Assembly: GCA_948473115.1 (NCBI GenBank)
Contig: CAOKWI010000007.1
Span: forward strand, 1 to 64,000
Reading direction: 5' to 3'
Length of the DNA: 64,000 nucleotides
Origin: an uncultured Lachnospiraceae bacterium
Lineage (GTDB): Bacteria > Bacillota > Clostridia > Lachnospirales > Lachnospiraceae
In this document: in pieces, positions 1 to 8,743 of the stretch
Layout of the letters: each line of letters begins with the position of its first letter
Numbering within the stretch: the stretch's first letter is position 1
Notes under the pieces: model-generated
What the model was told of the DNA's origin: nothing
Database searches by the model: none
Seen by the model: the letters and a program-made list of their open reading frames with translations, nothing else
Translations under genes and position numbers: made by a program

Positions 1-77
1 CCCAATAAATCAAGGTTTCAGCAACAAAAAATCAGGTAGGATTTGACACTACCGCTGGAAAAGAGGAGGAAAAAATT

Positions 78-1844
78 ATGACGGAAGAAATGATGGGTGC
101 TGTAAACAGCCAGATCTTCGGCGTCTGGTTCCTGATCGGGGCCGCGCTGGTGTTCTGGATGCAGGCGGGCTTTGCGATGGTGGAGACGGGTTTTACCAGG
201 GCGAAGAACGCAGGCAACATTATCATGAAGAATCTGATGGACTTCTGCATCGGTACGGTGGTGTTCATCCTGATCGGATTCGGATTGCTGCTGGGGGAGG
301 ATCTGGCAGGCTTTATCGGTAAGCCGGGCTTTGATATCTTTACCGCGTACGAGAATTTTGACTGGTCCAATTTTGTGTTCAACCTGGTATTCTGCGCCAC
401 CACCGCTACCATTGTGTCCGGCGCCATGGCGGAGAGAACCAAATTTTTATCTTACTGCGTATATTCCGCGGTGATCTCGGCTCTGATCTATCCCATTGAG
501 GCTCACTGGATCTGGGGCGGCGGCTGGCTGTCCCGGCTGGGATTCCATGATTTTGCGGGATCCTGCGCGATCCATATGGTGGGTGGTATCTCCGCACTGA
601 TCGGCGCGAAGATCCTGGGTCCCCGTATCGGAAAGTTTACAAAGGATAAGAGCGGTAAGATTACAAAGGTCAATGCGTTTCCCGGGCATAGTATTCCCCT
701 GGGCGCCCTGGGCGTATTCATCCTGTGGCTGGGCTGGTATGGTTTTAACGGTGCGGCATGTACCAGTGTGGAACAGCTTGGCTCCGTGTTTGTGACCACC
801 ACCATCGCGCCTGCGGTGGCTACGGTAGTATGCATGACCTTTACCTGGATCAAGTACGGCAAGCCCGATGTTTCCATGTGTCTGAACGCATCCCTGGCAG
901 GTCTGGTGGCGATCACCGCTCCCTGCGACGTGGCGGATGCCTTTGGAGCCATTGTGATCGGCGCGGTAGCCGGCCTGCTGGTGGTATTCGGCGTATGGCT
1001 TCTGGATTATAAGCTTCATATTGACGATCCAGTAGGCGCTGTGGCAGTCCACTGTATGAACGGTATCTGGGGTACCATTGCAGTCGGCCTGTTTGCAACC
1101 CCTTCCGCTCCTGGCTATTCCATCGCCGACGGAGCGGGGAATCAGCTTGTGGGTCTTTTCTACGGCGGAGGAGTAAAGCTTCTGGGATTACAGCTTTTGG
1201 GCTTCATTTCCGTAGCGGCATGGACGGCTGTTACGATCACCATAGTATTCTTTTTGATCAAGGCAGTGTTTGGGCTGCGTGTCACCGAGGAAGAGGAAAT
1301 CGTTGGACTGGATTCCAAGGAACATGGCCTTGCTTCCGCCTATGCAGGCTTCTCCATCATTGATGTTTCCGGCGGAGTCATGGATGTCAATGAGAATACA
1401 GATCTTGGGGAAGACGAGTATGACGCCGCTTCCGAGACGAAGAAAAATGCGGCAGTTCCCGTGGTGGAGGTTCCCTCCGTATCGGCCTCGGGTATCTATA
1501 AGGTAGTCATCATTGCCAAGATGAACCGCTACGACACCCTAAGAAAGTCCATGAATGACCTGGGCGTGACTGGCATGACGGTGACCAATGTGATGGGCTG
1601 CGGCATCCAGAAGGGTGCGGGGGAAATGTACCGTGGAGTGGAAATGGATGCAACGCTGCTTCCCAAGATCAAGGTGGAAGTGGTAGTCAGCAAAATTCCC
1701 GTGAAGGAGGTCATTGCCGCGGCAAAGAAAGCCCTGTATACCGGACATATCGGCGACGGCAAGATTTTTGTTTATAACGTGGATAAGGTGGTAAAGATCC
1801 GCACCGGCGAGGAGGATTTTGCGGCTTTGCAGGATGTGGAATAA
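78..1844 (+). CDS. amt: Ammonium transporter fused to a C-terminal PII (GlnK/GlnB-type) domain
   Basis: Inner-membrane NH4+/NH3 channel of the Amt/MEP/Rh family with its own PII regulator attached. Residues 1 to about 405 are the eleven-helix Amt domain; the conserved Asp of HDFAGS and the twin pore histidines (AIHMVGG and AVHCMNGIWGT) are visible. A linker of about 65 residues, partly acidic, leads to a PII domain at 473-588 with the T-loop (GIQKGAGEMYRG), TGHIGDGKIFV and KIRTGEED nucleotide-binding signatures. Aligning to E. coli GlnB, the uridylylated Tyr51 is Met (residue 523), so control is probably by ATP/ADP and 2-oxoglutarate only. The start follows AGAGGAGG at 63-70. Free PII proteins normally plug Amt from the cytoplasm; the fusion presumably does this in cis. 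Only 77 bases upstream are visible, so its promoter lies partly outside the window. Confidence 0.95.
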   Translation: MTEEMMGAVNSQIFGVWFLIGAALVFWMQAGFAMVETGFTRAKNAGNIIMKNLMDFCIGTVVFILIGFGLLLGEDLAGFIGKPGFDIFTAYENFDWSNFVFNLVFCATTATIVSGAMAERTKFLSYCVYSAVISALIYPIEAHWIWGGGWLSRLGFHDFAGSCAIHMVGGISALIGAKILGPRIGKFTKDKSGKITKVNAFPGHSIPLGALGVFILWLGWYGFNGAACTSVEQLGSVFVTTTIAPAVATVVCMTFTWIKYGKPDVSMCLNASLAGLVAITAPCDVADAFGAIVIGAVAGLLVVFGVWLLDYKLHIDDPVGAVAVHCMNGIWGTIAVGLFATPSAPGYSIADGAGNQLVGLFYGGGVKLLGLQLLGFISVAAWTAVTITIVFFLIKAVFGLRVTEEEEIVGLDSKEHGLASAYAGFSIIDVSGGVMDVNENTDLGEDEYDAASETKKNAAVPVVEVPSVSASGIYKVVIIAKMNRYDTLRKSMNDLGVTGMTVTNVMGCGIQKGAGEMYRGVEMDATLLPKIKVEVVVSKIPVKEVIAAAKKALYTGHIGDGKIFVYNVDKVVKIRTGEEDFAALQDVE

Positions 1845-1858
1845 TCAGCTAAAGTGTC

Positions 1859-1914
1859 GGCGGCGTCATGCTGCTCTGTCCTGGGAGGACGGGACAACGC
1901 AGTATGACGCCGCC
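1859..1914 (+). terminator. Stem-loop terminator after amt
   Basis: Perfect 11-bp stem (GGCGGCGTCAT at 1859-1869 with ATGACGCCGCC at 1904-1914) begins 14 bases after the amt stop and is followed by TGGTTT. The loop is long (34 bases) and the T run short, so it is a probable rather than a textbook intrinsic terminator. Confidence 0.55.
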
Positions 1915-2020
1915 TGGTTTGCAGCAATTTGCAATATTACAAAGTCAGCCCTGAACAGTTACCGTGGGTTTATAATGTGAAAAGGGTTCAATCCGCATAT
2001 TTATAAACTTACAGAAAACA

Positions 2021-2175
2021 GGCGCAGGGGAGACAGGGGTACTTTCTGCGGCGTGAGCGAGATGTGGAGAGGAGACTCCGGCGAGGTGAGCCCCTCTGGC
2101 GAACCTTGCCGTGCATGAGGCTCCTCGCAACGCCCATCGAGCCGTCGCAGAAAGTACCCCTGTCTCCCCTGTGCC
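2021..2175. repeat. 155-bp long inverted repeat, REP/MITE-like
   Basis: A 33-base arm (2021-2053) is complementary to 2143-2175 with only two non-Watson-Crick positions, both G-U wobbles if transcribed. The core shared sequence is AGACAGGGGTACTTTCTGCG. The 89-base interior has short secondary hairpins and no ORF. It is the main content of the 506-base gap between amt and the MATE gene. Nothing else in this window has the same arms. It may be a non-autonomous mobile repeat or a structured RNA. Confidence 0.75.
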
Positions 2176-2277
2176 GTCCCTTTGGCTGATACTTTATAAA
2201 GCCAGGGAAAAGTAAGCCTACCGAAACCGTCGGAACCGGACAGTTCCCTCAGGAGTGTTTAGGGGTGGGGGTAAGAC

Positions 2278-2306
2278 TTGACATAGAGCCAAATACGTCA
2301 TATACT
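2278..2306 (+). promoter_or_regulatory. Sigma-A promoter for the MATE gene
   Basis: TTGACA at 2278-2283, 17-base spacer, TATACT at 2301-2306. Predicted start of transcription is near 2313, about 38 bases before the chosen MATE start codon. Confidence 0.75.
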
Positions 2307-2350
2307 CCTTTGAGGGAAGGCAAAACGGCAATTTCTTTCGGGTGAGGGAT

Positions 2351-3856
2351 ATGGAAGAGAAGATTATTTCAGAAGAGACAGCAAAAGCAGAAGAGACAGC
2401 AAAAGCAGAAGAGACAGCAAAAGCAGAAGAGACAGCAAAAGCAGAAGAGACAGCAAAAACAGAAGAGACAGCAAAAACAGAAGAGACAGTAAAAACAGAA
2501 GAGACCATCGAAAAGAATGGAATAACGGAGGGAGTGATCTGGAAGCAGTTGCTCCTGTTCTTTTTCCCTATTTTGTTCGGTACGTTTTTTCAACAACTGT
2601 ATAATGCGGCTGATGCCATGATCCTGGGGCGGTTCGTGGGAAAGGAAGCGCTATCGGCAGCAGGCGGAAGTACGGGTACGGTGATCAATCTGCTGGTAGG
2701 CTTTTTTGTAGGCCTGTCCAGCGGCGCTACGGTGATCATCTCCCAGTATTATGGGGCAAAACGCAGGGAGATGGTGGGATATGCGGTACATACGGCCATC
2801 GCCTTCTGCCTGGCGGCGGGGCTCTTCCTGATGATAGGCGGTTTTGCGGCGGCGCCTTCTATTTTAAGGATCATGGACACGCCGGCGGAGGTATTGGATC
2901 TGGCGATCCTCTATATCCGCATTTATTTCCTGGGCACAATAGGAAACCTGATCTATAATGTAGGTGCGGGCATCCTGCGGGCCGTAGGAGATTCCAGGCG
3001 CCCACTGTATTTCCTGATTGTGAGCTGCTTTACCAACATCGTACTGGATGTGATATTCATTGTAGTGTGCGGACTGGGCGTGGCGGGGGCGGCCATTGCC
3101 ACTGTCTCTTCCCAGGCGCTGAGCGCGGTACTGGTGATGGCTGTGCTGATGCGCACAAAGGACATGCACCGTCTGGAACTTCGGAAGATCCGTCTGGACA
3201 GAAGAATGTTTTACCGGATTATCAGGATCGGTTTTCCTGCGGGACTGCAGTCGGTCATGTACAGCCTCTCCAATATCATTATCCAGGCTGCGATTAACGC
3301 CCTGGGAACGGACACGGTGGCTGCATGGACCGCATACTCAAAGCTGGACTGCATCTTCTGGATGACCATTAATGCTTTCGGTATTTCCATCACTACTTTT
3401 GTGGGACAGAACTTCGGCGCGGGAAATCTGGGGAGAGTGCGGAAAGGAATCCGCACATGCCTGTACATGAGCCTGGGCGCTACGGTTTTCGTCTCCCTGG
3501 TATTGTATTATGGCGCGCCGTTTATCTGCAAATTCTTTACCACGGATCCGGAGGTGCTGAGGATCGGCCTGGCTATGACCCGGTTCCTTGTGCCTGTTTA
3601 TGTCACATATATTATTATAGAGATTATGTCCGGTGCGCTGCGCGGCGTGGGGGACTGCTGGATTCCCACGCTGATCTGTCTGGGCGGGATCTGTGTGATC
3701 CGAGTCCTCTGGATCATGTTTGCGGTTCCCAGAAAGCAGGATATCTATACCATCATGTTCAGCTATCCCCTGACCTGGGTAGTTACCAGCGGACTTTTCA
3801 TAGGGTATTATACATGGTTCAGCAAGATTAGCAGAAGGAGAAATCTTCGGGTCTGA
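2351..3856 (+). CDS. MATE-family multidrug/cation antiporter with a repetitive acidic N-terminal tail
   Basis: Twelve-helix exporter of the MATE (NorM/YoeA-like) family, expected to expel drugs or metabolites with Na+ or H+ influx. After a cytoplasmic tail of about 60 residues the protein opens with the typical first helix (FPILFGTFFQQLYNAADAMILGRF), and the second repeat half starts near GFPAGLQSVMYSLSNIIIQ. The ATG at 2351 is chosen over the GTG at 2342 because the GGTGAGG at 2341-2347 would serve it and overlaps the GTG. The tail is eight tandem hexapeptides (EETAKA/EETAKT) from 18-bp DNA repeats, which is not part of the family fold. Substrate cannot be read from sequence. The next gene follows after 62 bases. 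Confidence 0.93.
   Translation: MEEKIISEETAKAEETAKAEETAKAEETAKAEETAKTEETAKTEETVKTEETIEKNGITEGVIWKQLLLFFFPILFGTFFQQLYNAADAMILGRFVGKEALSAAGGSTGTVINLLVGFFVGLSSGATVIISQYYGAKRREMVGYAVHTAIAFCLAAGLFLMIGGFAAAPSILRIMDTPAEVLDLAILYIRIYFLGTIGNLIYNVGAGILRAVGDSRRPLYFLIVSCFTNIVLDVIFIVVCGLGVAGAAIATVSSQALSAVLVMAVLMRTKDMHRLELRKIRLDRRMFYRIIRIGFPAGLQSVMYSLSNIIIQAAINALGTDTVAAWTAYSKLDCIFWMTINAFGISITTFVGQNFGAGNLGRVRKGIRTCLYMSLGATVFVSLVLYYGAPFICKFFTTDPEVLRIGLAMTRFLVPVYVTYIIIEIMSGALRGVGDCWIPTLICLGGICVIRVLWIMFAVPRKQDIYTIMFSYPLTWVVTSGLFIGYYTWFSKISRRRNLRV
2372..2515 (+). repeat. Eight tandem 18-bp units within the MATE gene
   Basis: Eight in-frame copies of GAAGAGACAGCAAAAGCA and variants, 144 bp exactly, coding EETAKA x4, EETAKT x2, EETVKT, EETIEK. 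The first four copies are essentially identical while the last drift, the pattern of a repeat that grows and shrinks by slippage. Being a multiple of three, copy change would alter tail length without a frameshift. Confidence 0.95.
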
Positions 3857-3918
3857 GATTTGACATATCAGGCAAAAGAGAGTAGACTGACCTTGGGGAA
3901 TTAGAAGGGAAGTATAAA

Positions 3919-5322
3919 ATGTCTTTTGCCAATATCATTTTTTTGTTTGTTTTTTTGCCTGTAACACTGTTGCTTTATTGTGTCAGCCGGAAGGAGCACG
4001 GAAACCTGGTACTGCTGGCTGCAAGCCTGGTCTTTTACGCGTGTGGTGAGCCGAGATTTTTTTTCATAATGCTCTTGTCGATTCTATGCAATTATTATCT
4101 GGCGCTTGCAATCGAGCGTTTTTCGTGGAAAAAATTGTTTCTGTGTCTCAGCATACTGTATAACCTTGGAGTTCTGTTCCTCTTTAAGTACCTGGGATTT
4201 TCTGTCAGTGCGTTTAACTTTTTATTCCATGAAAACATACCAGCTTTGGAGATTGCGCTGCCGGTTGGTATTTCCTTTTATACCTTCCAGTCCATGTCCT
4301 ATGTGATAGATGTATATTGGAACAAGGTGAAGGCGGAACATAATATTCTCGATCTGGGTCTTTATATCTCACTGTTTCCCCAGCTGGTGGCGGGTCCGAT
4401 TGTCAGATATCATTCCATAGAGAGACAGGTTAAGGACAGGTCTGTTACGCCGGAACTTTTCGGCGCCGGTACAAAGCGGTTTATGTGCGGTTTCTGCAAG
4501 AAAGTGCTTCTGGCGAACAATCTGGCCAATGTGACGGATTACTTTTTTGGGAATCCATCCATGGAAAACACCGTTGTGGGCGCATGGGCGGGAGCGGTCA
4601 GCTTTTCCCTGCAGATCTATTATGATTTTTCCGGTTATTCTGACATGGCCATCGGCCTGGGGAAAATGTTAGGCTTTGAGTTTGAGGAAAACTTTAATTA
4701 CCCCTATATCTCAAAGTCCGTTTCGGAATTTTGGAAAAGATGGCATATTTCCCTCAGCAGATGGTTTCGAGACTATGTATATATTCCCCTGGGGGGCTCC
4801 AGGGTATCCGTGCCCAGACATATCCTGAATCTGGCCGTGGTCTGGTTTTTGACCGGCCTGTGGCACGGTGCCAACTATACGTTTCTCCTGTGGGGCTTTC
4901 TGTATTTTGTCGCGTTGGTGGCAGAGAAATATATCATCCGCCCGGAGGGGAAGAAAAGCAGGTGCTTTACTGTGGTGTACAGGCTTCTGACGCTTGCGTA
5001 TGTAAATTTCGGATGGGTGCTGTTCCACTCGGACAACGTGGGGGCGGGCATTAGCTATTGCCTTTCCATGATCGGCTTCTATCCTGGGAACGCAGTCATA
5101 GACCTGTCCACGATCCGGATACTCAGGGAGTACGGTGTGTTCCTGGCAACAGGAATATTATTTGCCACGCCGGTTGCTTCCCGGTTGTCGGGGATGCTGA
5201 CAGGGAAATTGCTTTTTGTTGAGAAGCATATTCTCCCGGTTCTGTATTCGACGGGATTTCTGTGGGCGGTTTCCTATCTGGTCCTGGGCGCCCATAACCC
5301 CTTTGTATATTTTAATTTTTAG
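3919..5322 (+). CDS. MBOAT-family O-acyltransferase (AlgI/DltB-like)
   Basis: Polytopic membrane acyltransferase that moves acyl (usually acetyl) groups across the membrane for attachment to an extracytoplasmic glycan or polymer. 467 residues. The family signature FWKRWHISLSRWFRDYVYIP and the LTGLWHGANYTFLLWG block with the invariant catalytic His are present, in the AlgI arrangement. The start at 3919 follows AGAAGGGA at 3903-3910. The next gene begins 11 bases after the stop and encodes a DHHW/AlgX-like protein, the usual periplasmic or surface partner of such an enzyme, so the pair very likely acetylates an exopolysaccharide or cell-wall glycan. DltB is less likely because no dltA, dltC or dltD is beside it. 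Confidence 0.93.
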   Translation: MSFANIIFLFVFLPVTLLLYCVSRKEHGNLVLLAASLVFYACGEPRFFFIMLLSILCNYYLALAIERFSWKKLFLCLSILYNLGVLFLFKYLGFSVSAFNFLFHENIPALEIALPVGISFYTFQSMSYVIDVYWNKVKAEHNILDLGLYISLFPQLVAGPIVRYHSIERQVKDRSVTPELFGAGTKRFMCGFCKKVLLANNLANVTDYFFGNPSMENTVVGAWAGAVSFSLQIYYDFSGYSDMAIGLGKMLGFEFEENFNYPYISKSVSEFWKRWHISLSRWFRDYVYIPLGGSRVSVPRHILNLAVVWFLTGLWHGANYTFLLWGFLYFVALVAEKYIIRPEGKKSRCFTVVYRLLTLAYVNFGWVLFHSDNVGAGISYCLSMIGFYPGNAVIDLSTIRILREYGVFLATGILFATPVASRLSGMLTGKLLFVEKHILPVLYSTGFLWAVSYLVLGAHNPFVYFNF

Positions 5323-5333
5323 AAGGGAGGCGG

Positions 5334-6521
5334 ATGAAACTGAAAAAGATCAGGAAATTTCTTTCAAGGCTTGGATTATATGGCCTGCTATTTGTAGTCA
5401 TCCTGTTTCCTCTGGCGGCCGTCAGCGGATTTCGGGCAGCGCAATGCCGGATCAGCGGCAATACGATTCCCAACGAATGGACGCTTGATATGGGCAGTGA
5501 GTGGGAAGTGGAGTATATTTCCGCATTCTGGAGGAAGAATGATTTCCTGAATCTGAACGGATTTATGAGAAGGTTCTTGGGGCAGCGGGAGATGAATGAC
5601 GTGATCAAGCTGAATAATGGATACCTGGCCCGCCCTGTGGGCTATGTCAGCGATGAGGAACTGGAACCGGGGGCGGCGTCACTGGCCAATCTGGACAGGT
5701 ATCTGACCGCATCCGACGCGGAGTTCCTGGTTGCCGTGGCTCCGGATTCCATCAGCAAATATGATCCGCAGCTTCCGGCGGGAATGGAGGACTACGTAAA
5801 TGACGACCTGGATCGGATGATCCGCATGCTTACGGAGCGGGGAGTGGAGGTCATGGATTTCCGTGAGGTGATCCATGAAGACGGCATTGACCAGTATACC
5901 CTGATGTATAAGACGGATCACCACTGGACTACCAGGGCGGGGTTTTATGCGTACGGGAAACTGGCGGACTGGATTGCAGAAAAGACAGGGGTAAAGGTGG
6001 ATGAAAAAATACGGGACATTGAAAATTATTCTGTCACCACCTATGAGGGCTGGCATCTGGGAAGTTACGGGCAGAGAACCGGCAGACTGTACGCCGGGAT
6101 CGATGACTTTGAACTGATCCTGCCGAAATTTGATACGAAAATCACGAATGGTGAGGTGACGGGAACCTTCGAAGAACTTTTTATCAGTTACGATGCTCTC
6201 GAGAAGAGGGATATGACTTCCCGTTATACGTACGATGTGACGCTGGAGCAGGCCTGGGGCGACTATACCAATCTTCTGGCGGACAATGATCTTAAGGTGT
6301 TGGTGATAGGGGACAGCTTTACGAAAACGGTCTGTCCTTATCTGAATATATCCTACAAAGAGAGCCGCTTTGTACATTATCAGCGTTTGGATGTATTGAC
6401 AGCGGAATATGTGGAGGAATACGATCCAGATGTGGTCATACTGCTGTATTATCCTGAAAATATGTTAGGACGGGATGGCCTGCAATTCAATATTCCTTCT
6501 GTGGAAGAGCCAGCATTATAA
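5334..6521 (+). CDS. DHHW-family protein, AlgX/AlgJ-like (SGNH) partner of the MBOAT enzyme
   Basis: 395 residues with an N-terminal signal anchor (about residues 12-32) placing the rest outside the membrane. The defining motif TDHHWTTRAG lies near residue 200, and a late GDSF motif (VLVIGDSFTK) matches the nucleophile block of SGNH/AlgX-type O-acetyltransferases in which Ser, Asp and His act together. The start has a strong GAAGGGAGG at 5322-5330 and lies 11 bases from the MBOAT stop, so the genes are co-transcribed. Expected role is to receive acetyl groups from the MBOAT protein and place them on a surface polysaccharide. Which polysaccharide is unknown; no glycan synthesis genes adjoin. 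Confidence 0.85.
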   Translation: MKLKKIRKFLSRLGLYGLLFVVILFPLAAVSGFRAAQCRISGNTIPNEWTLDMGSEWEVEYISAFWRKNDFLNLNGFMRRFLGQREMNDVIKLNNGYLARPVGYVSDEELEPGAASLANLDRYLTASDAEFLVAVAPDSISKYDPQLPAGMEDYVNDDLDRMIRMLTERGVEVMDFREVIHEDGIDQYTLMYKTDHHWTTRAGFYAYGKLADWIAEKTGVKVDEKIRDIENYSVTTYEGWHLGSYGQRTGRLYAGIDDFELILPKFDTKITNGEVTGTFEELFISYDALEKRDMTSRYTYDVTLEQAWGDYTNLLADNDLKVLVIGDSFTKTVCPYLNISYKESRFVHYQRLDVLTAEYVEEYDPDVVILLYYPENMLGRDGLQFNIPSVEEPAL

Positions 6522-6583
6522 CCATAGCTGTAGGGAACGGAGATCCGGATAGTTATTGATTACCAAAAAGGAGGTTACAAAAT

Positions 6584-7573
6584 ATGTATCTTGCGAGTGA
6601 AACACGCTATGAGGAAATGAAGTATAACCGCTGTGGGGACAGCGGTCTGATGCTTCCGGCAGTGTCTTTGGGATTATGGCACAATTTTGGTTCCAACGGG
6701 AACTTTGAGACCATGCAGGACATGTGTCGCACGGCCTTTGACAAGGGCATTACCCATTTTGACCTGGCCAATAATTATGGTCCTGCGCCGGGAGCAGCGG
6801 AGGAAAACTTCGGGCGGATCCTGACAAAGGGGCTTGGCGCTTACAGGGATGAACTGGTGATCTCCACCAAGGCGGGTTATGATATGTGGCCAGGCCCCTA
6901 TGGCAACTGGGGCAGTAAGAAGTACCTGGTGGCAAGCCTGGATCAGAGCCTGAGGAGGATGGGGCTGGATTACGTGGATATCTATTACCACCACAGACCC
7001 GATCCTGACACGCCCCTGGAGGAGACCGCAAGGGCGCTGGATGGCATTGTGAGAAGCGGTAAGGCTCTCTATGTGGGGATCTCCAATTATAATAAGGAAC
7101 AGACCATCGCCATTGCGGAACTGTTCAGGGAGATGGGCACGCCGTTTATCATCAACCAGAGAAAATATTCCATGTTGGTGAGGGATATTGAAAAGGACGG
7201 CCTGAAGGATTATGCCGCGGCACACGGCATCGGTATCATTACGTTCTGTCCCCTGGCCCAGGGACTGCTGACGGATCGTTATCTTCACGGGATCCCGGAG
7301 GACAGCCGTATCCGCACGGACGGCAGGTTCTTAAAGGAGAATGCCATCAACGAGGACACCATTGCAAGGGTGCAGAAGCTGGGAGAACTTGCGGCACAGC
7401 GGGGTCAGACCCTGGCACAGATGGCACTGGCCTGGATCCTCAGGGACGGGGACATCACCAGCGTACTGATCGGAGCCTCCAGGCCATCCCAGATACTGGA
7501 TAATATCGGTATGATCAGGAATACCTCCTTCAGTGAGGAGGAGAGGAGAAGGATTGATGAGATCCTGGCATAA
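6584..7573 (+). CDS. Aldo/keto reductase, YghZ-type (L-glyceraldehyde 3-phosphate reductase-like)
   Basis: Cytosolic NADPH-dependent aldo-keto reductase of AKR family 14. 329 residues, (beta/alpha)8 barrel. The tetrad is visible: Asp of HFDLANNYG, Tyr of the same motif, Lys of STKAGYDMWPGPYG and His of YYHHRPD. The long stretch KAGYDMWPGPYGNWGSKKYL is characteristic of E. coli YghZ, which detoxifies L-glyceraldehyde 3-phosphate and methylglyoxal; that activity is inferred here. Start is supported by AAGGAGG at 6567-6573. It stands 62 bases after the DHHW gene and ends at a bidirectional terminator. Confidence 0.93.
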   Translation: MYLASETRYEEMKYNRCGDSGLMLPAVSLGLWHNFGSNGNFETMQDMCRTAFDKGITHFDLANNYGPAPGAAEENFGRILTKGLGAYRDELVISTKAGYDMWPGPYGNWGSKKYLVASLDQSLRRMGLDYVDIYYHHRPDPDTPLEETARALDGIVRSGKALYVGISNYNKEQTIAIAELFREMGTPFIINQRKYSMLVRDIEKDGLKDYAAAHGIGIITFCPLAQGLLTDRYLHGIPEDSRIRTDGRFLKENAINEDTIARVQKLGELAAQRGQTLAQMALAWILRDGDITSVLIGASRPSQILDNIGMIRNTSFSEEERRRIDEILA

Positions 7574-7652
7574 AGGGAATCCTTATGGATTTCGGGGATC
7601 ATTTATGTGAAAGCATGCAGAGGGTAATCTGATGTAATCAGAGAGACAACGT

Positions 7653-7702
7653 AACAGAGCCGGCACGCCAATTGCATTTGCAACTGATGTGCCGGCTCTG
7701 TT
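7653..7702. terminator. Bidirectional terminator between convergent genes
   Basis: Perfect 14-bp stem (AACAGAGCCGGCAC at 7653-7666, GTGCCGGCTCTGTT at 7689-7702) with T-rich 3' flank on the plus strand (TTTTC across the stem base). It sits between the aldo-keto reductase and the oppositely oriented flagellin gene. Confidence 0.8.
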
Positions 7703-7751
7703 TTCATTGTCCAGTCCGGCTCCTGCAAAACCAGAGAGCGGGAGCATATGA

Positions 7752-8513
7752 TTACTGGAACAGCCTTAAGACATTGGATCTCTGGTTCATCTGACTCTTC
7801 AGCATCAGGTTCTGGTACTGATTCAGAAGATCCTTTTTCTTTTTCTCGGAAATTGCCATGGGCATATCCAGATCCTCAATGCGGCTTCTGGCGCTCAACT
7901 GCTGCTCGTGGGCATTGGTATTGTAATTGTAGGTGTGTCCCAGGCGATTGGTATAAGCGCCGACGGAGCTTCTGTGGCTGGACAATTTATCCATTGCAGC
8001 ATCAATCGCACCCAGGTCAAAGTTTCCGCTGGTCACATCAAAATCAGCAATTCCCAGGGCTTCCAGAGTGGTATTTGCCATACCGATCTCCATGCCGCCT
8101 CCATTGGGATTGGTTGCCAGATGCAGGTCAGCCATGCTTCCGTCCAGCAGCTTCTGCTCGTTGAAGGTAGTATTTTTGGCAATCTGCTGGATGCCGTCCT
8201 TCAACTGGTCAATTTCTGCCTGGAAATATTCCCTGTCAGAGGCGGAATAAGTTCCGTTCATAGCCCTAAGACCGAGTTCGCGGATTCTCTGCAGGTGATC
8301 CATCATGCCATCCATGGCGCCATCGGCTATATTCAGGGCGCCTATGCCGTCCTGGATATTCTGTGCGCCTACGCTCAAACCGGTTTCCTGTTTTTTCAGC
8401 TTCTGGGCAATGGCAAGCCCTGATGCGTCATCCGCTGCGGTATTGATCCTTTTGCCGCTGGAAAGCTGGGAATAATTATTGCTCACACCGTTCGTTACAG
8501 ACATCGAACTCAT
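7752..8513 (-). CDS. Short flagellin (filament protein)
   Basis: 253-residue flagellin containing only the conserved ends: N-terminal D0/D1 helices (SSGKRINTAADDASGLAIAQKL, NIQDGIGALNIADGAMD) and a C-terminal helix region, with almost no variable D2/D3 centre. Most flagellins of motile clostridia are 270-400 residues. The C-terminus is unusual: instead of the common LLQ/LLR tail it has a Lys-rich KKKKDLLNQYQNLMLKSQMN stretch ending in LRLFQ. Start chosen after AGGGAGGTGA. No other flagellar gene, fliW or csrA is beside it, and no clear sigma-28 site was found upstream. It may be a minor filament protein or a flagellin-family homologue with another role. Confidence 0.9.
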   Translation of the reverse strand: MSSMSVTNGVSNNYSQLSSGKRINTAADDASGLAIAQKLKKQETGLSVGAQNIQDGIGALNIADGAMDGMMDHLQRIRELGLRAMNGTYSASDREYFQAEIDQLKDGIQQIAKNTTFNEQKLLDGSMADLHLATNPNGGGMEIGMANTTLEALGIADFDVTSGNFDLGAIDAAMDKLSSHRSSVGAYTNRLGHTYNYNTNAHEQQLSARSRIEDLDMPMAISEKKKKDLLNQYQNLMLKSQMNQRSNVLRLFQ

Positions 8514-8743
8514 AAGTTCACCTCCCTTTTGGTATAACCTCTCTACTGTACCCTTATTTTACAATTATTTTCCGGAGATATCAATATCAATATGGTATAT
8601 TTTTCAAGTTTATTTTTCATGTTTTTAAGCGGCATATCGCGGCGTCAATATATTCGGTGGAATTATACAGATGTTTGTGTTAAGATGGGATTAATTGAAT
8701 GGGACTGACAGCAGGAAACGTGATCTGAAAGGAAACAAGGGCA

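Noticed and set aside
1-77. GGTAG/CTACC hairpin before amt as an ANTAR or riboswitch element
   Set aside because: The stem is only five base pairs, the loop lacks the expected conserved bases, and too little upstream sequence is visible.
8514-8743. Sigma-28 (flagellar) promoter upstream of the flagellin gene
   Set aside because: No TAAA-N15-GCCGATAA-like match with acceptable spacing was found on the minus strand.
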